A DNA stretch of 32,114 nt from Hyphomicrobiales bacterium (GCA_018335895.1 JAGXQU010000085.1:1-32114), one strand, 5' to 3'. Shown: positions 17,214 through 24,941, numbered from the stretch's first letter. Program-made: numbers and translations. Notes: a model not told the origin generated them from the letters alone.

Positions 17214-17303
17214 AAGTGCGCCCCGCTGCACTAGAATTTGCAGATCCAAGGTAGCTTGCGCGGGGGCGGCGTTGTCCGGAAGATTCAACAAAAATGGCGA
17301 AGC

Positions 17304-18191
17304 ATGACCGAACAGATCATGTTCTTCGCCTTCGGCTTTATTGGCGCAACGCTGATTGCGCTGCTCGTGCTCATCGCGATGCGGCGGCGCACGGCGCGGC
17401 CCGTCATGCAGCATCCGGAAGCCGCAGCACCCGTCTCCGCAGCCCAGAACGAAGCGGGCGATAACACCCGAAGTTCCGAACTCGAGCAGGCCGCGCACAA
17501 GATCGAAAGCGGCATCGGGCGGCTGAAACAGGAAATTGCTGCTGCCAAGGCGCGGATCGCGGACGCACAAAAGGATTCCCCTGCGGACGAAGCGATAAAT
17601 ACCGGACGGGCTGGAACACAAGCCGTCGATATCGATGCCCTCTTCTCCGGCTTCGACCGCGAAGCCGAAGCGCTCGCCGCCGCCTTCGAAGAAATGAAAG
17701 AGAAAGTGCGGTCGCAGGCCGATGCCCGCGAGCGCGAACTTCTGGCCGCGGCAGGCCGGCGCCAAAGCGAAGCGACCGAACGCTCGCGCGCGGAAGTGCA
17801 GAGCCTGCGCGACGAACTTCGCAGCAAAACTGAAGCCTTTCAGGCGACGGTGGAAATTCTCCGCGAGGAAAAATCGCAACTCCAGCACGAATTCGCGCAG
17901 CTCCGCGACGAACGCGATCTGCTGCTTTCCGAATCCGCTTCGCTCCGCGCGCAGTTGCAGGATTCCCGGGCCGAGGAGCGAATGGAAAATGCAGTCCTGC
18001 GCGAACATGTGAGCGATATCGCCGCCGAAGTCGCGCGTCTCGCGATCAACCTGGAGGGCATCAATTCTCCGATCGAACGGCTGATCGCCACCGGCGCACA
18101 ATCGATCGCGCACGAGGCCGGTTCGCCTGCCGATGATGAAACGCGCGACTCTCTGGCGGATCGTATCCGCAAGCTGCAGATCCGCAGTTGA
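17304..18191 (+). CDS. Membrane-anchored coiled-coil protein
   Basis: I do not recognise a family. The 295-residue product has one N-terminal transmembrane helix (about residues 5-26, FFAFGFIGATLIALLVLIAM) followed by RRR, predicting a cytoplasmic C-terminal bulk. Residues about 55-85 and 115-255 are long charged helices with heptad-like leucine spacing (for example LRDELRSKTEAFQATVEIL and SQLQHEFAQLRDERDLLLS), a coiled coil. The tail is less structured. The ATG at 17304 is chosen because it precedes the membrane helix directly. A GANTC site (17282-17286) lies just upstream. Architecture resembles cell-division or polarity scaffolds and RmuC-like proteins, but no RmuC nuclease core is present. 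The function is unknown. Confidence 0.75.
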   Translation: MTEQIMFFAFGFIGATLIALLVLIAMRRRTARPVMQHPEAAAPVSAAQNEAGDNTRSSELEQAAHKIESGIGRLKQEIAAAKARIADAQKDSPADEAINTGRAGTQAVDIDALFSGFDREAEALAAAFEEMKEKVRSQADARERELLAAAGRRQSEATERSRAEVQSLRDELRSKTEAFQATVEILREEKSQLQHEFAQLRDERDLLLSESASLRAQLQDSRAEERMENAVLREHVSDIAAEVARLAINLEGINSPIERLIATGAQSIAHEAGSPADDETRDSLADRIRKLQIRS

Positions 18192-18373
18192 TCACGTGAG
18201 CTCGATAACGAGACCCTTGGCAATCCACGCCGTCTCTGCCTACAGTCCCGATACCGCCTGATCGCGGCCCGCCGGAGAAGGCGGTCTTTCGCCCCTTTCC
18301 CGCTTGATGAAGCAGAAAGCCGCGGCGCCTCCATGAACAACAATGGCACGGCCGTGCCCCGGAGATTCTTGTC
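18192..18373 (+). promoter_or_regulatory. Region upstream of modA
   Basis: This 182-bp gap should carry the modABC promoter. A small hairpin (CCGCC 18269-18273 with GGCGG 18280-18284) followed by TCTTTC could weakly terminate the preceding gene. I see no convincing ModE palindrome and no Moco-type RNA fold. GGAGA ten bases before the ATG is the modA ribosome binding site. Confidence 0.35.
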
Positions 18374-19177
18374 ATGAAGCGACGGCTTCTGATCCGCGCT
18401 ACGCTGTCGGCGCTTGCGCTGTCCTTTACGCTTCCTTTTTCCGCGCCGGTGCAGTCGCAGCAACAACCGATCATCGTCTTCGCCGCGGCGAGCATGAAGA
18501 ATGCGCTCGACGAAGCCGCGACGGAATGGACGAAGGCGAACAAGACCAAAGTAAAGATCAGTTACGCCTCAAGCTCCGCGCTCGCAAAGCAGATGGAGAA
18601 CGGCGCCCCCGCCGACATCTTCATTTCGGCCGACCTAAAATGGATGGACTACGTCGCGGAAAGGAAACTGATCAAGGCGAATACCCGCCAGAATCTCCTC
18701 GGCAACTCGCTCGTGCTGATCGCGCGCAAGGACGGCAAGTTCAAGAACGTGAAGGTCGGCCCGGCCTTCGATCTTGCCGGCATGCTTGGCAAGGATCGTC
18801 TGGCATTGGGTCAAGTCGACAGCGTTCCGGCCGGCATCTATGCGAAATCTGCGCTCGAAAAACTTGGCATCTACAAATCGGTGGAAGACAAACTTGCGCA
18901 AGCCGAAAATGTTCGCGTAGCACTCGCCTATGTGTCACGCGGCGAGGCTCCTCTTGGCATTGTCTATGGCACCGACGCCGCAGCGGAGCCGCAGGTGATC
19001 GTGATAGGCACGTTTCCTTCCGATTCGCATCCTGCCATCCTTTATCCGGCTGCGCAGATCGAAACTTCGAAAAATCCGAACGCCGCGGAATTCCTGAAGT
19101 CGCTGAACTCGCCATCCGCGCAGGCGATCTTCAGGAAGTACGGCTTTGCAGTGCTCGCTTCGGCAAAAGCCAACTGA
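18374..19177 (+). CDS. modA: Molybdate ABC transporter, periplasmic binding protein ModA
   Basis: ModA captures molybdate (or tungstate) in the periplasm for import by ModBC. The 267-residue product has a signal peptide ending near residue 30 (PVQSQ) and the family motifs VFAAASMKNALDEAA at about residues 35-49, YASSSALAKQMENGAPADIF at about 58-77, and the later ligand-loop region VALAYVSRGEAPLGIVYGTD. Length is normal. Its stop overlaps the modB start by one base (TGATG), so the operon is translationally coupled. Sulfate-binding proteins are longer and differ in these loops. Confidence 0.95.
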   Translation: MKRRLLIRATLSALALSFTLPFSAPVQSQQQPIIVFAAASMKNALDEAATEWTKANKTKVKISYASSSALAKQMENGAPADIFISADLKWMDYVAERKLIKANTRQNLLGNSLVLIARKDGKFKNVKVGPAFDLAGMLGKDRLALGQVDSVPAGIYAKSALEKLGIYKSVEDKLAQAENVRVALAYVSRGEAPLGIVYGTDAAAEPQVIVIGTFPSDSHPAILYPAAQIETSKNPNAAEFLKSLNSPSAQAIFRKYGFAVLASAKAN

Positions 19178-19869
19178 TGTTCTCGTTTTCCGCAGATGAA
19201 ATCGACGCGATCCGCCTGAGCCTTTGGGTGGCATCGATCGGCATCGCCGCGAGCCTGCCGCTCGGCATGTTCGTAGCCTATGTGCTCGCGCGCTGGCGCT
19301 TCCCCGGAAAGATCCTGCTCGACGCACTCGTGCACATGCCCCTCGTGCTGCCACCGGTGGTGACTGGCTACATCCTGCTCCTGCTGTTCGGCCGCAAGGG
19401 CGCAATCGGCGCGTGGCTCGAAGAAACCTTCGGCATCGTCTTCTCGTTCCGCTGGACCGGAGCGGCGCTTGCTGCGGCCGTCATGGGATTCCCGTTGATG
19501 GTCCGCGCGATCCGGCTTTCGCTGGAAAGCACCGACCGGCGCCTCGAGGACGCCTCGCGTACGCTCGGCGCCGGCAGGCTCGTGACTTTTTTTCTTATCA
19601 CGCTGCCGCTGGCACTTCCCGGCATCATCGCAGGGCTCGTGCTCGCCTTCGCGAAAGCGCTCGGCGAATTCGGTGCGACCATTACGTTCGTATCGAATAT
19701 CCCCGGCGAAACGCGCACGCTGCCTTCGGCGATCTACACCTTTACGCAAATTCCGGGCGGAGACGCGGGTGCGTTCCGGTTGGCTGTGATCGCAATGATC
19801 ATTGCGCTCGCCGCGCTCGTAATCTCCGAACTGCTCGCGCGCAGGACGGCGGCGCGGATCGACGGGTGA
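19177..19869 (+). CDS. modB: Molybdate ABC transporter permease ModB
   Basis: ModB forms the membrane channel of the molybdate importer. The 230-residue product has about five to six transmembrane helices, the conserved VHMPLVLPPVVTGYILLLLF near residues 49-68, and an EAA loop (LEDASRTLGAGRLVTFFLITLPLALPGIIAG) that contacts ModC. The later signature ALGEFGATITFVSNIPGETRTL is typical of ModB. The ATG at 19177 overlaps the modA stop by one base; modC begins 4 bp after modB. Codon use and GC content match the surroundings. Confidence 0.95.
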   Translation: MFSFSADEIDAIRLSLWVASIGIAASLPLGMFVAYVLARWRFPGKILLDALVHMPLVLPPVVTGYILLLLFGRKGAIGAWLEETFGIVFSFRWTGAALAAAVMGFPLMVRAIRLSLESTDRRLEDASRTLGAGRLVTFFLITLPLALPGIIAGLVLAFAKALGEFGATITFVSNIPGETRTLPSAIYTFTQIPGGDAGAFRLAVIAMIIALAALVISELLARRTAARIDG

Positions 19870-19873
19870 CAAC

Positions 19874-20524
19874 ATGTTCGATGTCTCCGTGCAGGCCATG
19901 CTTGGCGAATTCAATCTCGACGCTTCGTTCAGGAGCGAAAGCATCGTGACGGCGCTTTCCGGCCCGTCTGGTTCGGGCAAGTCGAGCATCGTTGCGGCTA
20001 TTGCGGGATTGCTTACCCCGAAGCGCGGCAGGATCGCCGTGAATGGCCGCACGTTGTTCGACAGCGAAGCAAGGATCGGCATTCCCGCCCAGAAACGGGG
20101 CATGCGCGTCGTGTTTCAGGAAAGCCGGCTGTTTCCGCATTTCACGGTCGCGCAAAACCTGATGTTCGGCCGCTGGCTCGCCGGAAAAAAGCGCGACGCG
20201 CAGTTCGACGAGATCGTGGCATTGCTCGGTATCGAACCGCTGCTCTCGCGCCGCCCGCGAAAATTATCCGGCGGCGAGCGCCAGCGTGTCGCCATCGGCC
20301 GCGCGCTGCTTGCGGAGCCGCAGGCGCTGCTACTCGACGAGCCGCTCGCTTCGCTCGACGCCGCACGCAAGAACGAGATCATCCCGTATCTCACGCAGCT
20401 GGTCGCGAATGCGAAGATTCCGGTGCTCTACGTCAGCCACTCCCGCGACGAGATCGAACTGCTCGCGCAGACCATCGTGAAGATCGACGGTGGAAGGGTC
20501 ACAGAGATCGAAAAACGCCGCTAA
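19874..20524 (+). CDS. modC: Molybdate ABC transporter ATPase ModC, short form
   Basis: ModC hydrolyses ATP to drive molybdate import. Walker A GPSGSGKS is at residues 30-37, the Q-loop glutamine in VFQE at about 82, LSGGERQRVAIGRALL at 131-146, Walker B LLLDEP at 152-157, and switch H189. The product is only 216 residues. Classical ModC is about 350 and ends in a Mop/TOBE domain that binds molybdate and mediates trans-inhibition; that domain is missing here with no frameshift visible, since the stop is followed by a palindromic repeat and a convergent gene. Function in transport should be intact, but feedback control by molybdate at the ATPase is probably absent. Confidence 0.93.
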   Translation: MFDVSVQAMLGEFNLDASFRSESIVTALSGPSGSGKSSIVAAIAGLLTPKRGRIAVNGRTLFDSEARIGIPAQKRGMRVVFQESRLFPHFTVAQNLMFGRWLAGKKRDAQFDEIVALLGIEPLLSRRPRKLSGGERQRVAIGRALLAEPQALLLDEPLASLDAARKNEIIPYLTQLVANAKIPVLYVSHSRDEIELLAQTIVKIDGGRVTEIEKRR

Positions 20525-20528
20525 CCGC

Positions 20529-20576
20529 CCCCACCCTTAATCCCCCCGCACGGGGGAGGGAAGCGAGCGGGTGGGG
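20529..20576. repeat. Nested GC-rich palindrome between modC and curA
   Basis: Outer arms CCCCACCC (20529-20536) and GGGTGGGG (20569-20576) enclose inner arms CCCCCG (20543-20548) and CGGGGG (20551-20556). The element fills the whole gap between two convergent genes, ending 3 bp before the curA stop. It resembles short dispersed palindromes of GC-rich proteobacteria and may act as a transcript end for both genes. Confidence 0.65.
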
Positions 20577-20578
20577 TA

Positions 20579-21598
20579 TCAAGCGATCTTCACCAAGAGC
20601 TTGCCGAAGTTCTTGCCCTTCAGAAGACCCATGAAAGCCTCGGGCGCGTTCTCGAGGCCGTTCACGACATCCTCGCGATATTTGATGCGGCCCTCGCGCA
20701 CCCACTGGCCGGCCTCACGATAGAAGTCCGGCGCCTGCGCGGCGAAGTCCCAGACGATGAAGCCGCGCAACGTGAGGCTGCGGCGCAGGATGCCGCCCAG
20801 CAGCATGCCGGTGCGATCAGGGCCGGGCGGCAGCACTGTGTCGTTGTAGTGCGAGACAATCCCGCAGACCGGCATGCGGCCGAACTGGTTCAGGAGCGGG
20901 AATACGGCATCGAACACCTTGCCGCCGACGTTCTCGAAGTAGACATCGATCCCCTTCGGGCATGCGGCGGCGAGTTTCTGCGGCAGGTCTGGATCGCGGT
21001 GATCGACGCAGGCGTCGAAGCCGAGTTCCTCGACCACGTATCTGCACTTGTCCGCGCCGCCCGCGACGCCGACCGCGCGGCAACCCTTGATCTTCGCGTA
21101 CTGGCCGACGAAGGAGCCGACCGGGCCGGAGGCCGCGGCGACCACAACGGTCTCGCCCTCCTTCGGCATGCCGATATTCTTCATGCCGAGATAGGCGGTC
21201 ATGCCCGGCATCCCGAGCACGCCGAGGGCGGTCTGCACCGGCGCCTGCTTCGGATCGAGCTTCCTAAGATCGGAGCCGTTCGAGACCGCATAGTCCATCC
21301 AGCCCGTATAGGAGAGCACGATGTCGCCCGGCGCATAGTCCGGCCGCTTCGATTTGACGACCTCACTCACGGTGCCTGCGACCATCGGCTGCCCGATCTC
21401 GACCGGCTTCGCGTAGGACTTCGCCGCGCTCATGCGGCCGCGCATGTAGGGGTCGAGCGACATCCAGAGATTGCGGAGCAGCACCTCGCCGTCTTTCGGC
21501 TCGGGGATTGCGGCGGTTTCCAGCCGGAAATGTTCGGGCTTCGGCTCGCCTTCGGGACGCGAGGCCAGGACGATGCGGCGGTTCTTGTTCTCGGACAT
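20579..21598 (-). CDS. curA: NADPH-dependent oxidoreductase, CurA/zinc-independent MDR family
   Basis: The 339-residue product aligns from memory along its full length with E. coli CurA (YncB), an NADPH-dependent reductase of curcumin-like and other enones. Hallmarks are RRIVLASRPEGEPKPEHFRL at about residues 7-26, the substrate-domain stretch LDPYMRGRMS, the Rossmann segment VVVAAASGPVGSFVGQYAKIKGCR with VGVAGGADKCR (NADP-binding), and the tail GLENAPEAFMGLLKGKNFGKLL. No zinc-binding cysteines are present. The ATG at 21598 is chosen from family homology. The physiological substrate is unknown. It ends against a palindromic repeat and diverges from the lysine-rich protein gene. Confidence 0.93.
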   Translation of the reverse strand: MSENKNRRIVLASRPEGEPKPEHFRLETAAIPEPKDGEVLLRNLWMSLDPYMRGRMSAAKSYAKPVEIGQPMVAGTVSEVVKSKRPDYAPGDIVLSYTGWMDYAVSNGSDLRKLDPKQAPVQTALGVLGMPGMTAYLGMKNIGMPKEGETVVVAAASGPVGSFVGQYAKIKGCRAVGVAGGADKCRYVVEELGFDACVDHRDPDLPQKLAAACPKGIDVYFENVGGKVFDAVFPLLNQFGRMPVCGIVSHYNDTVLPPGPDRTGMLLGGILRRSLTLRGFIVWDFAAQAPDFYREAGQWVREGRIKYREDVVNGLENAPEAFMGLLKGKNFGKLLVKIA

Positions 21599-21682
21599 GG
21601 TGATACGGCGAGGCTCCCTGCGGACTGTTTTTATGGTGATCACGGAAGTATGCGTCAGCGCTTCCGCATTGCCAAACCGGCC

Positions 21683-21718
21683 CAGACTTGAGGCCAAACC
21701 TGAGGCCAGACTTGGGGG
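21683..21718. repeat. 12-bp tandem repeat, three copies
   Basis: CAGACTTGAGGC (21683-21694), CAAACCTGAGGC (21695-21706) and CAGACTTGGGGG (21707-21718) follow head to tail, preceded by a partial copy (CAAACCGG at 21673). It lies in the 209-bp divergent gap between curA and the lysine-rich gene, about 90 bp from each start, so it could be an operator array or merely a slippage product. Confidence 0.7.
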
Positions 21719-21807
21719 AAGCAAGCGGAAGCCCATTGACGAACGAATCGGCAGAGCCGCTAATGCCTTTCATCAGTTTTCAGCGGCAACCGACAAGGGG
21801 ATCGGAC

Positions 21808-22095
21808 ATGGCAAAGAAGCGTAAGAAGGCGAAAAAGGCGAAAGCCAAAAAAACGAAAAAGAAAAAGGCCAAAAAGGTAGCGGCCAAAAAGAAGAAGAAG
21901 ACGAAGCGCAAGAAGAGCCGCCGTACGACGATGTACAGCTCCAAGGGCAAGAAGCTTTACGCGGTGCGCACTGCCGACGGCAAATTCAAGGACATCCAGA
22001 CCTACAAGCGCGCGCACACCATGGACATGAAGCGGAAGTCGAAGGCGGAAGTTGCTCCGGCAGCAGCCGACCCGAGCGCGCCGTCCGGCTCGTAA
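21808..22095 (+). CDS. Small lysine-rich, histone H1-like protein
   Basis: The 95-residue product is extremely basic. Residues 2-40 are almost only Lys, Ala and Arg in KKAK/KKKK blocks, like the tails of bacterial histone H1-like proteins (AlgP, Hc1, HctB). A short non-repetitive core follows at about residues 41-75 (MYSSKGKKLYAVRTADGKFK, then IQTYKRAH), then an Ala/Pro/Ser tail. The start is fixed by AAGGGGAT ten bases upstream of the ATG. Non-specific nucleic acid binding, probably as a nucleoid or RNA-associated protein, is inferred from composition; the core is not a known fold to me. The adenine runs in the coding strand (up to seven A) are slippage-prone. It is monocistronic with a strong terminator. 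Confidence 0.8.
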   Translation: MAKKRKKAKKAKAKKTKKKKAKKVAAKKKKKTKRKKSRRTTMYSSKGKKLYAVRTADGKFKDIQTYKRAHTMDMKRKSKAEVAPAAADPSAPSGS

Positions 22096-22114
22096 TACAG
22101 GCGCCGATGACACG

Positions 22115-22147
22115 AAAACGCCGGTCGATGGACCGGCGTTTTTTGTT
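22115..22147. terminator. Intrinsic terminator after lysine-rich gene
   Basis: CGCCGGTC (22119-22126) pairs with GACCGGCG (22131-22138) around GATG, preceded by AAAA and followed by TTTTTTG. It is strong and can serve both the plus-strand gene and the operon ending at 22181. Confidence 0.93.
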
Positions 22148-22180
22148 GTTCGTACGGGCGCTCGCTGCGGGAGAGCGGCG

Positions 22181-22567
22181 TCAGATCGCCGACAGCCGGT
22201 ACGCGGTTCCGTAACGGCCGAAGTCGTGGGACTTCACGTTATTGCGGATGCTGCCCTGATACTTCGAAAGCGGCGTCTCCACCGTGACCCTCACCACCGC
22301 GGTATCGCCGGGCTTCACGAGACCGGCGTGCACCGCCGCAACCGAAAGAAGCGAGTCTCCGGTATAGACATCCGTGCCCCAGACCTGACCTTCCGTGCCG
22401 CCGCGCACCCGGAAGTAATAACTCGCTCCAATATCGCGGCCGAGCTCCAGCATGTGCTGGGGCGCTTCGGCGGCAAGGAACCCCTGATCGAGCAGCGTGC
22501 GAAGCTGCTTCTGCGAGAGCGATCCCCAGCGGTCGAAATAGGTCACAAGTTCCTGCACGACTTTCAT
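22181..22567 (-). CDS. Small LCCL-domain protein
   Basis: The 128-residue product has a short helical N-terminus (residues 1-52, with YFDRWGSLSQKQLRTLLDQG) followed by an LCCL domain at about 58-126. The domain shows QVWGTDVYTGDSLLSVAAVH, AGLVKPGD, then YQGSIRNNVKSHDFGRYG, matching the LCCL consensus VWGT..YT.DS...AAVHAG...Y.GS..NGV.S..YG. The disulfide cysteines of animal LCCL domains are absent, and there is no signal peptide or membrane helix, so it is probably cytoplasmic. It is the last gene of a three-gene operon, overlapping the metallopeptidase/VWA gene by 4 bp. The role is unknown; it may be a substrate-binding or adaptor part of the MoxR/VWA machine. Confidence 0.8.
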   Translation of the reverse strand: MKVVQELVTYFDRWGSLSQKQLRTLLDQGFLAAEAPQHMLELGRDIGASYYFRVRGGTEGQVWGTDVYTGDSLLSVAAVHAGLVKPGDTAVVRVTVETPLSKYQGSIRNNVKSHDFGRYGTAYRLSAI

Positions 22568-23820
22568 GCGCGGCCTCCCTGCATGCGGACGATACGCCCA
22601 TAAGGCGGGTTGAAATTCATCGGGGCTCCGGAGGTGACGACCCAGAGCACGTCGTAAGGCATCTCTTCCGGCGGATAGTCGATATCGCCGTCGGTAATCA
22701 CCACCGCCGCGGTCACGCGCGCGTCTTCAGCGAGAGTCCGCATGCCGGGCGAAAGGTTGCTGCCCCCGAAGCCGCTCACCTGATAGTTCGCGAGCGCTTC
22801 CGGCGTGAGCACTTCATCGCCGGTCACCGCTGCGTCGCACTGCACGAGACGGATTTCATCGACCGACAACTGCTCGCAGAAATCCGCGATCGCGCCGAGC
22901 GCGGGCGGAATATCTTCGCTCATCGAGCCCGAGGTATCGAGCACGACATTCAGCATCCAGGATTCCCGCTTGCGGCCTGCAAGCACGATGTCGCTTCCCG
23001 CGACTTCACGGCGCGACGGGCGCAGATAGGTCCGCTCGCCGGGCGCGACCGACTCGATCCATTTCTGGAGCGCTGCCTCCCACGGCGTCTTGTACATGCC
23101 GCGCAGCGCCATGATCGTCTGGGTGGCATCGCCGCTTTCCGTGCCGCGGCCCTTCATCTTGCCCATGGCCTTGCCGAGCGCGAGCGACTTCGCTGCCTCG
23201 CGATCGATCTCGCTTGCCTGCCGGACCTGCTCTCCGTTCCGGCATTCCGGGAACAGTTCGCGTTCCTTCGCGTCGTCCATCACATCGCCAGCATCGTCGG
23301 CCTCGCGCTGATCCTGCCCGGGCTGACCAAGCGCGCCGCGGGCGGAAACCGACTGCCCATCCCATACCTGCGTCTTCGACTGCATCTTGTCGCCGTCCTT
23401 GCGCATCTCCAGCACGATCTGCTCGGCGGATTTTTCCTTCGCGCCCGGCATGTCGAGCCCGCCCGCGGGCACGTGCGTGAAGCCGAGTTCCGCACGCAGG
23501 ATGTCGTTGATGATGTAGTCGTGCGCGTAGTTGAACTCGAGCCGTCCCGATCCCTTGGCGCGGTCGTGCGTACGCAGCGCAAGATGTAACAGCTCATGCG
23601 CGAGCACGAAGATGAGTTCGTTTTCTTTCAGCTTCGCGACGAACTGCCGGTTCGCGACCATGCGGCCCGATGCAAACACGCCCATGGTCGGCACGCGGTC
23701 GTCGATCGAACAGCGCACGGCGGCGGCCAGACCCGCGAGATGCGGCATCGGTACCGTTACCATGCGAAGCCCGCGCTCGATGCGCGCGAGCGTGTCGGCG
23801 GCGGAAGGAACGGTGCTCAT
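22564..23820 (-). CDS. Putative metallopeptidase-like domain / VWA protein (DUF2201 type)
   Basis: The 418-residue product has two parts. The N-terminal domain (about residues 5-150) carries HELLHLALRTH at 75-85, a zinc-peptidase-like HExxH with a further histidine, and NYAHDYIIND at 97-106. After an acidic linker, a VWA-like domain (about 285-415) has the MIDAS motif DTSGSMS at 295-301 and a later ITDGDIDYP. This is the DUF2201 architecture that regularly accompanies MoxR ATPases. Whether it cleaves peptide bonds is unproven. I use the ATG at 23820, which overlaps the ATPase stop (ATGA); the downstream LCCL gene overlaps it in the same way. No signal peptide is present. Confidence 0.9.
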   Translation of the reverse strand: MSTVPSAADTLARIERGLRMVTVPMPHLAGLAAAVRCSIDDRVPTMGVFASGRMVANRQFVAKLKENELIFVLAHELLHLALRTHDRAKGSGRLEFNYAHDYIINDILRAELGFTHVPAGGLDMPGAKEKSAEQIVLEMRKDGDKMQSKTQVWDGQSVSARGALGQPGQDQREADDAGDVMDDAKERELFPECRNGEQVRQASEIDREAAKSLALGKAMGKMKGRGTESGDATQTIMALRGMYKTPWEAALQKWIESVAPGERTYLRPSRREVAGSDIVLAGRKRESWMLNVVLDTSGSMSEDIPPALGAIADFCEQLSVDEIRLVQCDAAVTGDEVLTPEALANYQVSGFGGSNLSPGMRTLAEDARVTAAVVITDGDIDYPPEEMPYDVLWVVTSGAPMNFNPPYGRIVRMQGGRA

Positions 23821-24851
23821 ATCGCCGTCACTTCCTTGAGCAACTTCAGCATCGACTTGTCGGCACCGAGCGAACCCCACTGCTCGACCAGCTCGGTGAG
23901 CAGCGTGAGCTGCGCTTCCGCAGGCAGGCTGCCGAGAAATTTATTCACCGTCTTCGGCTTGAGGTGCGACAATTTTCCTTCGCGCACGTTCTGGCGGATA
24001 CAGTTCAGGATGAACCAGCGGGCGGCGTCGGTTTTCGGCAGGAGATCGGGAGCCCCGATGTAGTCCTCGATCGGACGCATCCGGCCGATCGCCTCTTCGG
24101 CGAGCGCGCAGAATACGGCTGCGTCTTCGGCAGACAACCGCCCGAAGGCGAGCGCGCGGCGCGTTTCGTTCGAAAGAATGCCAGCAGCTTCCGCCTTATT
24201 GAGTGCATTCGAGAGCAGCGACCACGCGCGCGGCGTCGAGAACGGCACGGGTTCGGACGGCACCGGACGCATCAACGCATCCGGCATATAGGAGATGAAA
24301 GCGCGAACGTCCTCGCGGATCGAGTTCTTCGCAGCCCAGGCGAGCCACTCAAGAGCATCCACGCGCAGATGCAGGATCGTGACGCGGTTCACGAGCGCGG
24401 AGCTTAATGCGCGAACCAGCGCACGATCCTGCATACGGTTGCCGGCTGCCACGACCCAAGTGCCTTCGGGCAACGCGTGCTCGCCGAGCCGGCGTTCCAG
24501 AAGAAGCGAGTAGAACGCCTTCTGCACATCCGGCGCGCAGGCCGGAAGCTCATCAAGGAACAGACAGAACGGCTCAGGGTTCTCGGGCAGCAGTACGCGC
24601 GGCGGGCAGAACACCGAGCGTTCGCCGACGATACGCGGAATGCCGCTCACATCCTCCGGCGCGATCTGGGTGCCCAAGAGCGAGCGGCACGGCAACCCCG
24701 CTTCCGCCGCCGCCTGGTAGACCATCTCGGATTTGCCGACGCCCGGCGGAGAGAGAAGGAGAAAGCTCTGCTCGCCCGCCATGCATTGCACGAGCTTCTT
24801 GGCTTGGTTCAGCGTGATCGTCTCTTCGCGCGGATTGACGGCGACGTTCAT
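23817..24851 (-). CDS. MoxR-type AAA+ ATPase
   Basis: MoxR AAA+ proteins act as ATP-driven chaperones, usually with a VWA partner that bridges to the target. The 344-residue product has Walker A PPGVGKS (residues 35-41), Walker B LFLDE (97-101), sensor-1 asparagine N138 in AAGNRM, and conserved R156 in LVNRV. A helical lid follows (about 170-340). It heads the operon; its stop overlaps the next start by 4 bp. A GANTC site (24932-24936) and an inverted repeat lie in the upstream gap. The immediate target is unknown. Membership in the broad MoxR/AAA_5 group is clear; the exact subfamily cannot be settled by eye. Confidence 0.92.
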   Translation of the reverse strand: MNVAVNPREETITLNQAKKLVQCMAGEQSFLLLSPPGVGKSEMVYQAAAEAGLPCRSLLGTQIAPEDVSGIPRIVGERSVFCPPRVLLPENPEPFCLFLDELPACAPDVQKAFYSLLLERRLGEHALPEGTWVVAAGNRMQDRALVRALSSALVNRVTILHLRVDALEWLAWAAKNSIREDVRAFISYMPDALMRPVPSEPVPFSTPRAWSLLSNALNKAEAAGILSNETRRALAFGRLSAEDAAVFCALAEEAIGRMRPIEDYIGAPDLLPKTDAARWFILNCIRQNVREGKLSHLKPKTVNKFLGSLPAEAQLTLLTELVEQWGSLGADKSMLKLLKEVTAI

Positions 24852-24941
24852 GGAGCGCTCTCCCCGGCCCGGAATCGGGCGATGGGGCGATCTAGGAACG
24901 GCTTTGCGGCAGCGCTAGTGCAGAGCGCGAAGATTCATGCG

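Noticed and set aside
18192-18373. Moco riboswitch or ModE operator before modABC
   Set aside because: No palindrome with the ModE pattern and no extended conserved RNA fold could be recognised by eye.
21808-21925. A-rich tract as a sign of foreign DNA
   Set aside because: The adenine richness follows directly from lysine codons; flanking sequence has the local GC-rich composition.
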